A stretch of DNA of 26,821 nt from an uncultured Pseudomonadota bacterium (GTDB lineage Bacteria; Pseudomonadota; Alphaproteobacteria; RF32; CAG-239). A program made the translations under genes and the position numbers. Position 1 is the first letter of the stretch. The number at the start of each line of letters is the position of its first letter. Below the pieces are notes generated by a model. That model did no database searches and was not told where the DNA came from. It saw nothing but the letters and a program-made list of their open reading frames with translations. Positions 21,806-26,821 of the stretch are shown here, one piece after another. The DNA lies in assembly GCA_902796625.1 (NCBI GenBank), contig CADBPX010000055.1, forward strand, positions 1 to 26,821, read 5' to 3'.

Positions 21806-23758
21806 CTATATTGAATTAATCAGCTCATCAAGCGAATTATGATCTTTTTCTTCTTTTGCTTCATCTTCGTCAATTAATGCCCCGATATCATCTGCCGGCA
21901 AATTAACTTCAGCTGCTTCATTGATGGTTGTTTTCATAACATCATGCCAAATTTCGGCCGGCAAACTACCTCCTCCGACTTTCTTCATCGGTTTTTCATC
22001 GTCATTTCCCACCCAAACGGCCATAACATATTTATTGGTCCAGCCGATAAACCACGCATCACGATAATTTTGTGAAGTACCGGTCTTTCCGGCGGCAAAA
22101 ATAGGCAAACGCGCTGCCCGTCCGGTTCCTTGATTAATAACAGCTTCCAGCATTATTGAAATATTGCGCACAACTGCGGAATCTAAAATCGGCTCGGATT
22201 GGCTGGCTTGTCGCAAATAAAGTTGCCGACCGTCATGTGTCGCAATTTCATTAATATCGTGTTTCCACACGGAATATCCTCCGTTGGCCAAAGTTGTGTA
22301 CGCAGCTGCCATATCTATCAACTTAACATTATTTGTTCCCAACACCATTGACGGAGTTAAAGATAAAGGTGTTGTAATCCCCATTTTTTGTGCATTATGA
22401 GCAATATCTTTAAGATATAATTCTCGCGATAAGACAACCGTTGCCACATTCAATGATTGTGCCAGCGCATAAGATAAAGTAACATCTCCATAATAGCGTT
22501 TGGTATAATTTTCCGGTGACCATTTTCCTATTGTTATCGGTGCATCATGAACAATGCTGTCCGGTGTAAAACCATATTGCAATGCCGTTAGATAAACAAA
22601 GGGTTTAAATGACGATCCGGCCTGTCTTTTAGCTTGAGTTGCGCGATTAAATTGACTGCGATTATAATCGATTCCTCCGACCATAGCTTTAATTGCTCCG
22701 GTTTTATCCATAATAACCAAAGCTCCCTCAGTCACATTTTTATCTTTTGCAGCCAAGATTTTTTGTCGCAATATTTTTTCTGCGGTTTCCTGCAAATACT
22801 GATTCAAGGTCGTCATTACCACTATATCTTCAGAACGTTCACCAATAAAATCATTAACTTCATCATAAACATATTGAGCAAAATGCTTGCCTCCGGAAAC
22901 ACGGTATTCTTGACCATTCCCAATCGGTAATTTTTGTGCTTCTTGAAATTGTTTTGCCGTTATATAATCATTTTTTTTCATTGTCTCTAAAACAACATCG
23001 GCACGTTGCAGAGCCTTTTGCCGTTGCAAAATCGGATTGTAACGATTAGGAGCTTTCAACATACCGGCTAAAATTGCCGCCTCTCTTAAATTAAGATCAT
23101 AGACACTTTTGTTGAAGTACCAGTTTGAAGCAGCTTCAGCCCCGTAATTTCCTGAGCCGAAATAAACACGGTTCAGATATAACGCGAGAATTTGTTTTTT
23201 TGTAAGTTTTTTTTCAAGCCAAAACGCCAGTAATAGTTCTTGAACTTTGCGTTTAATAGTTTTATTAGCGGTCAAAAATATATTTTTCGCCACTTGCTGA
23301 GTAATTGTTGAAGCTCCTTGTGCATATCGGCGATGAAACAGATTTGTTACCATAGCTCGGCTGAATCCCCACAAATCAAAACCAAAATGTCTATAAAACC
23401 GCCTATCCTCGATGGCAACTACGGCATCAGCCAAATTTTGCGGTAAATTATCCGGATAAATTACTTGCGCATACACGTTGCCGAATTTTGCAATTTCATT
23501 TCCATTTTCAGCCAAAATCACTGTTGACGGCTGTCTGGTACGTGACACAGCCTTTTGAATATCCGGCATTGAGATGTAACAATAAAAAACATACCCACAC
23601 AGCAATAAAAATAAGATTATTCCCCAGAAAAAGCAGAATTTAAATAATTTCCATTTCCATGACTTAGTCTTTTTACTTTTTCTTTTTTTTCTGCTTGAAC
23701 GCGAAGGTGTTTTTCCACTTTTTCTAGCTTCTGCGTAAATTATTTTATTTCTTGCCAT
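21806..23758 (-). CDS. Class A penicillin-binding protein (bifunctional glycosyltransferase/transpeptidase)
   Basis: Polymerises and cross-links peptidoglycan on the periplasmic face of the inner membrane. 650 aa from the ATG at 23758, chosen because AAAAGG precedes it by 9 nt; an in-frame ATG at 23785 has no site. The N-terminus is a very basic cytoplasmic tail of about 35 residues (SRSSRKKRKSKKTKSWKWK) followed by one transmembrane helix (FFWGIILFLLLCGYVFYCY). The GT51 domain has AVVAIEDRRFYRHFGFD (catalytic Glu about 117), GASTITQQVAKN and LALYLNRVYFG. The transpeptidase domain has SSFK (Ser about 382), SLN (about 435) and KTGT (about 558). An acidic tail ends it. It is shorter than typical PBP1a (about 800 aa), with no room for the inserted OB-like domain, so mrcA or pbpC naming is uncertain. 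Confidence 0.94.
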   Translation of the reverse strand: MARNKIIYAEARKSGKTPSRSSRKKRKSKKTKSWKWKLFKFCFFWGIILFLLLCGYVFYCYISMPDIQKAVSRTRQPSTVILAENGNEIAKFGNVYAQVIYPDNLPQNLADAVVAIEDRRFYRHFGFDLWGFSRAMVTNLFHRRYAQGASTITQQVAKNIFLTANKTIKRKVQELLLAFWLEKKLTKKQILALYLNRVYFGSGNYGAEAASNWYFNKSVYDLNLREAAILAGMLKAPNRYNPILQRQKALQRADVVLETMKKNDYITAKQFQEAQKLPIGNGQEYRVSGGKHFAQYVYDEVNDFIGERSEDIVVMTTLNQYLQETAEKILRQKILAAKDKNVTEGALVIMDKTGAIKAMVGGIDYNRSQFNRATQAKRQAGSSFKPFVYLTALQYGFTPDSIVHDAPITIGKWSPENYTKRYYGDVTLSYALAQSLNVATVVLSRELYLKDIAHNAQKMGITTPLSLTPSMVLGTNNVKLIDMAAAYTTLANGGYSVWKHDINEIATHDGRQLYLRQASQSEPILDSAVVRNISIMLEAVINQGTGRAARLPIFAAGKTGTSQNYRDAWFIGWTNKYVMAVWVGNDDEKPMKKVGGGSLPAEIWHDVMKTTINEAAEVNLPADDIGALIDEDEAKEEKDHNSLDELINSI

Positions 23759-23849
23759 AGTTGTATACCTTTTAATAGCCATCAAACATCTTTATTTTAG
23801 CTTAAATAAGTTAAAAAGTCATAAAGTTTGGGGCAAAATCCATAAAAAA

Positions 23850-23878
23850 TTGGCGCAATAAAAAAAACGGTATATATT
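23850..23878 (+). promoter_or_regulatory. Promoter of polA
   Basis: TTGGCG (23850-23855) and TATATT (23873-23878) are separated by 17 bp in the 139-bp gap between the divergent PBP and polA genes. An AGGGAG ribosome-binding site at 23885 lies 7 nt before the ATG, so the leader is short. No clear promoter for the PBP gene was identified on the other strand. Confidence 0.5.
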
Positions 23879-23897
23879 ACGTATAGGGAGAAAAATA

Positions 23898-26612
23898 ATG
23901 ACCAAAGTTTGTTTGATTGATGGATCTGGATACATATTTCGTGCCTTTTATGCATTACCGAACATGACCTCACCGGATGGCATACCGGTTAATGCTGTTT
24001 ATGGCTTTGTCACGATGTTTATGCGCTTGTTAAAAAATATTCCTTGTGACTATTGTGTAGTTCTTTTTGATGCCAAAAGACAAAATTTTCGCAATGAATA
24101 TTTGCCGGAATATAAAGCTAATCGTGCCGAAACTCCGGAATTACTTATTCCGCAATTTGATTTAATCCATGAAGCTGTTGAAGTAATGAATCTCCCATAT
24201 GTTCTTCAAGAAGGCTTTGAAGCCGATGATCTGATTGCCACTTACGCCAAGCAAGCTACCAATATGGGTATGGAAACCGTTATTGTTTCCGGTGATAAAG
24301 ACTTGATGCAATTAATTAGTTCGCAAGTCAGCTATTATGACGGAATGAAAGATAAATATTTTGCCGATAAAGACGTTGTTGAAAAATTCGGAGTTACTCC
24401 TGATAAAGTAGTACAAGTCCAAGCTTTGGCCGGCGATAAAATTGATAATATTCCCGGAGTTCCCGGCATAGGCATGAAAACTGCGGCTGAATTAATCAAC
24501 ACCTATGGTTCCATAGAAGGAATTTATCAAAATTTATCAACAATTAAACAAAATAAACGCCGGCAACTATTGGAAGAAAATCGTCAATCTGCCGAAGTAT
24601 CGCTTAAACTGGTCACCTTAAAAAATGATGTCCCTGTTGAACACGCTCTCGAAGAATTCAAATGTCGAGCACCAAATCCGGAAACACTGCTCAAATTTAT
24701 TGACCGCCTGGGATTTAAAAGCATTCGTCCTAAGATGGAAAAGTGGGCTCAGGAAAGATGTCGAGAGCTGGGAGAAAGCACACCGCCGCTTACTGCTTTA
24801 CCTCTTAATCAATCAACTTACAAAAAAATCGAAAATCGTAAAGATTTAGAAACGTTGTATCGACAAATTTTGCAAAACCAACAAATCTCTTTTCAAATTT
24901 TAGCAAATTCTCAAGAAATATCTGGAATAAGCCTGTGCACTCAATCCAATGAAGGTTATTATTTGCCTCTGCCTCAACAAAATGATCATTCTGATTTATT
25001 TGCTTATAACAATATCCAAAATACCGATCTTGACTATTCCACCATATTAAAATTCTTGCAATCAGTTTTAGAAAACCCGGCAATACTTAAGATAGCCATT
25101 CAGTTAAAAACGCAATGGCATATACTTAACCGAATATTTGAGAAAAGGCTGAGTTTATGGCCCTATGACGATATTGCCGTTATGTCATATGATTTAGACA
25201 GTTCTGAACACGAACATACACTGCCGGTATTAAGTGATTTATTCTTACAGCGGCCGATTTCCCTCCCCGTAACTGATGCCAAAACCAAGATTATTGATTA
25301 TAATTCGGATAGCAATAAAAATTATGCCTATCAATCGGCACAACATATTTTATCTTTGCACCAAACCCTGAGCCAACGCCTTTTTTCCGAACATAAAAAA
25401 TATATATATGAAATGCTGGATCGTCGTTTAATCGAAATCTTGATGCAGATGGAAGATGAAGGAATAATCATTGATAACAATGCCTTAACAGACTTACAAC
25501 AAGAATTTGATCAACAGCTTCTTTCTCTGGAGAATGAAATTCACCAATTAGCCGGAGAACAATTCAACATTGCCTCACCGAAGCAAGTCGGCGATATCCT
25601 ATTCAAGAAAATGGGGCTTAAAGGGAAAAAACATACAAGCGGAAGCTATAATACCGGAGCCGACACCTTAGAAAAATTGGCCGAAGAAAATGAAATTGCC
25701 GCAAAAATTCTCGAATGGCGCGCCTATGCTAAATTACAATCGACCTATACAAATTCTTTATTAAAAGTCCGTGATATCCATAATCGCGTTCACACAACTT
25801 TTTCACAAACTGTTGTCAATACCGGACGCCTGGCTTCATCAGATCCTAACTTGCAAAATATTCCCAATCGAACAATAATCGGGCAAAAAATTCGTTCTTG
25901 CTTTGTCGCTCGCCCGGGATACAAATTAGTTTCAGCGGATTATAGCCAAATGGAATTGCGTTTAATGGCTTCTGTAGCAAATGTTGCAGCTTTAAAAGAA
26001 GCCTTTGCCGCCGGAGTTGACATTCATGCCGCCACTGCTGCGCGTGTATTCAATTTGGCACCGGATAATGTTGATAAAGAGCACCGTAGTCGAGCCAAAG
26101 CAATTAATTTTGGCATAATTTACGGAATTTCCCAATTTGGTCTGGCTCGTCAGTTAAACATTTCTCGTGATGAAGCCCAAAGATATATAGATTCTTATTT
26201 CAAAATTATGCCTGAGATAAAAGAATATATGGCAGAAACTATTAATTTTGCCCATCGTAACGGCTACGTTGAAACACCTTTAGGACGCAAGTGCTACATC
26301 GCCGGCATCAATGATCACAATCAACGAATTTCGTCATTTGCCGAACGCGCAGCTATTAATGCACCAATTCAAGGTGGTGCCGCTGATATCGTAAAATTGG
26401 CCATGCAACAAGTTAACCGCTTTTTACAAGAAAACGAATTACCGGCAAAACTTCTTTTGCAAGTTCATGATGAATTAATCTTAGAAGTAAGAGAAGATCA
26501 GGCAGAAGAAGTAGCACAAAATCTGAAACGAATTATGGAAAACGTTGTTGAACTTGCGGTCCCGATGATTGTTGAAGTCGGCATTGGCGACAACTGGCAT
26601 TCTGCCCACTGA
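23898..26612 (+). CDS. polA: DNA polymerase I with degenerate 3'-5' exonuclease domain
   Basis: Removes RNA primers and fills gaps in replication and repair. 904 aa. The 5' nuclease domain (about 1-290) is intact: VCLIDGSGYIFRAFYAL, VVLFDAKRQNFRNEYLPEYK, EADDLIATYA, VSGDKDLMQLI and GDKIDNIPGVPGIG. The polymerase domain is intact: motif A is VSADYSQMELRLMASVA (Asp681), motif B is RSRAKAINFGIIYG, and motif C is LLQVHDELILEV (Asp858). The central domain (about 308-485) has the right length and spacing, but the metal-binding acidic residues of a proofreading exonuclease are missing: SFQILAN replaces a FDTET-type motif, LKTQWHIL replaces LKYDxxxL, and YAYQSAQHI lacks the Asp of YxxxD. Proofreading is therefore probably absent. 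It is preceded by a good promoter. Confidence 0.96.
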   Translation: MTKVCLIDGSGYIFRAFYALPNMTSPDGIPVNAVYGFVTMFMRLLKNIPCDYCVVLFDAKRQNFRNEYLPEYKANRAETPELLIPQFDLIHEAVEVMNLPYVLQEGFEADDLIATYAKQATNMGMETVIVSGDKDLMQLISSQVSYYDGMKDKYFADKDVVEKFGVTPDKVVQVQALAGDKIDNIPGVPGIGMKTAAELINTYGSIEGIYQNLSTIKQNKRRQLLEENRQSAEVSLKLVTLKNDVPVEHALEEFKCRAPNPETLLKFIDRLGFKSIRPKMEKWAQERCRELGESTPPLTALPLNQSTYKKIENRKDLETLYRQILQNQQISFQILANSQEISGISLCTQSNEGYYLPLPQQNDHSDLFAYNNIQNTDLDYSTILKFLQSVLENPAILKIAIQLKTQWHILNRIFEKRLSLWPYDDIAVMSYDLDSSEHEHTLPVLSDLFLQRPISLPVTDAKTKIIDYNSDSNKNYAYQSAQHILSLHQTLSQRLFSEHKKYIYEMLDRRLIEILMQMEDEGIIIDNNALTDLQQEFDQQLLSLENEIHQLAGEQFNIASPKQVGDILFKKMGLKGKKHTSGSYNTGADTLEKLAEENEIAAKILEWRAYAKLQSTYTNSLLKVRDIHNRVHTTFSQTVVNTGRLASSDPNLQNIPNRTIIGQKIRSCFVARPGYKLVSADYSQMELRLMASVANVAALKEAFAAGVDIHAATAARVFNLAPDNVDKEHRSRAKAINFGIIYGISQFGLARQLNISRDEAQRYIDSYFKIMPEIKEYMAETINFAHRNGYVETPLGRKCYIAGINDHNQRISSFAERAAINAPIQGGAADIVKLAMQQVNRFLQENELPAKLLLQVHDELILEVREDQAEEVAQNLKRIMENVVELAVPMIVEVGIGDNWHSAH

Positions 26613-26632
26613 TTTATCAATAAAAAGATTTT

Positions 26633-26821
26633 TTAAAGCCACCACAGTACTGTTTTTGCCTGAAATGCCAATGTTGTATTCGGGCTTACCGATTGTTCAC
26701 TTAATAACTTACGCGCCTCAATAAGCACGTTTGCATCAGTATCCGGCAGCTTTTTCAATTATGAATAAGATTGCTTAACCTTTTTGATAGCATCAGCTAC
26801 TACATCGTTTTGCTTGACAAG
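26633..26821 (-). pseudogene. Interrupted reading frame at the right edge, identity unknown
   Basis: On the minus strand one frame reads with coding-like composition from the edge (LVKQNDVVADAIKKVKQSYS) to an in-frame TAA at 26759-26761, then continues in the same frame as LKKLPDTDANVLIEARKLLS and on to EQSVSPNTTL and a final TAA at 26633-26635. Either a nonsense mutation has split one gene (a GAA or CAA to TAA change would suffice), or a gene ends at 26759 and the rest is decayed sequence. The stretch is helical and charged in character. I recognise no family, and the part outside the window is needed. It converges on polA without an intervening terminator that I can see. Confidence 0.4.

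Noticed and set aside
26759..26761. In-frame TAA as a recoded or readthrough codon
   Set aside because: TAA is the least likely stop for recoding, and every other gene in the window uses TAA or TGA as an ordinary stop; a nonsense mutation is simpler.
1..26821. CRISPR array, insertion sequence, prophage or toxin-antitoxin module
   Set aside because: No regularly spaced direct repeats, transposase or integrase motifs, terminal inverted repeats or small paired toxin-antitoxin genes were seen on either strand.

Overview
The window looks like a chromosomal segment of a low-GC (high-30s %, estimated by eye) Gram-negative bacterium, most probably an alphaproteobacterium. CMP-Kdo synthetase (KdsB) and CpoB/YbgF imply an LPS outer membrane. 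The cpoB-tilS order, the TIGR01459-type HAD protein, the Rel-acpS pairing and a tRNA-Leu just before tig all fit alphaproteobacteria. A complete [FeFe]-hydrogenase maturase (HydG) indicates fermentative, anaerobic life, so an uncultured gut or host-associated lineage is a reasonable guess. That last step is inference, since no rRNA is present.

Layout. 1-2370 (+): 5'-truncated bifunctional (p)ppGpp synthetase/hydrolase, then acpS. 2367-4524 (-): UDP-glucose 6-dehydrogenase and an overlapping YjjU-type patatin lipase. 4658-6736 (-): a GlgX-type glycogen debranching enzyme. 6802-9944 (-): a three-gene surface-glycan operon of very low GC, holding a small repeat protein, a fused two-domain glycosyltransferase and a rhamnan-synthesis-F-type protein, behind a strong predicted promoter and a leader hairpin. 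10250-13205 (+): cpoB, tilS and a HAD hydrolase, all overlapping. 13325-14098 (+): kdsB. 14148-17666: an M3 oligoendopeptidase (-), tRNA-Arg(CCT) (+) and hydG (-). The two proteins here are richer in GC than their surroundings and lack clear Shine-Dalgarno sites, so they look imported. 17757-20106 (-): a membrane-anchored coiled-coil protein downstream of prfC (RF3). 20246-21717 (+): tRNA-Leu(TAG) and trigger factor. 21806-23758 (-): class A penicillin-binding protein. 23898-26612 (+): DNA polymerase I with an apparently dead proofreading domain. 26633-26821 (-): the end of an interrupted reading frame running off the right edge.

Most of the window is housekeeping: stringent response, translation, envelope and replication. 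Several genes converge on the cell surface: Ugd supplies UDP-glucuronate, the glycosyltransferases build a surface polysaccharide, KdsB feeds LPS, and PBP1 with CpoB act on peptidoglycan. The accessory parts are the glycan operon, the M3/hydG block and the broken frame at the right edge. No CRISPR array, transposase, integrase or phage module was found. The likeliest under-described elements are the short 'GIP...IKYY' repeat module shared by the small protein and the glycosyltransferase linker, and the hydG promoter whose -10 box lies in the loop of a terminator hairpin.
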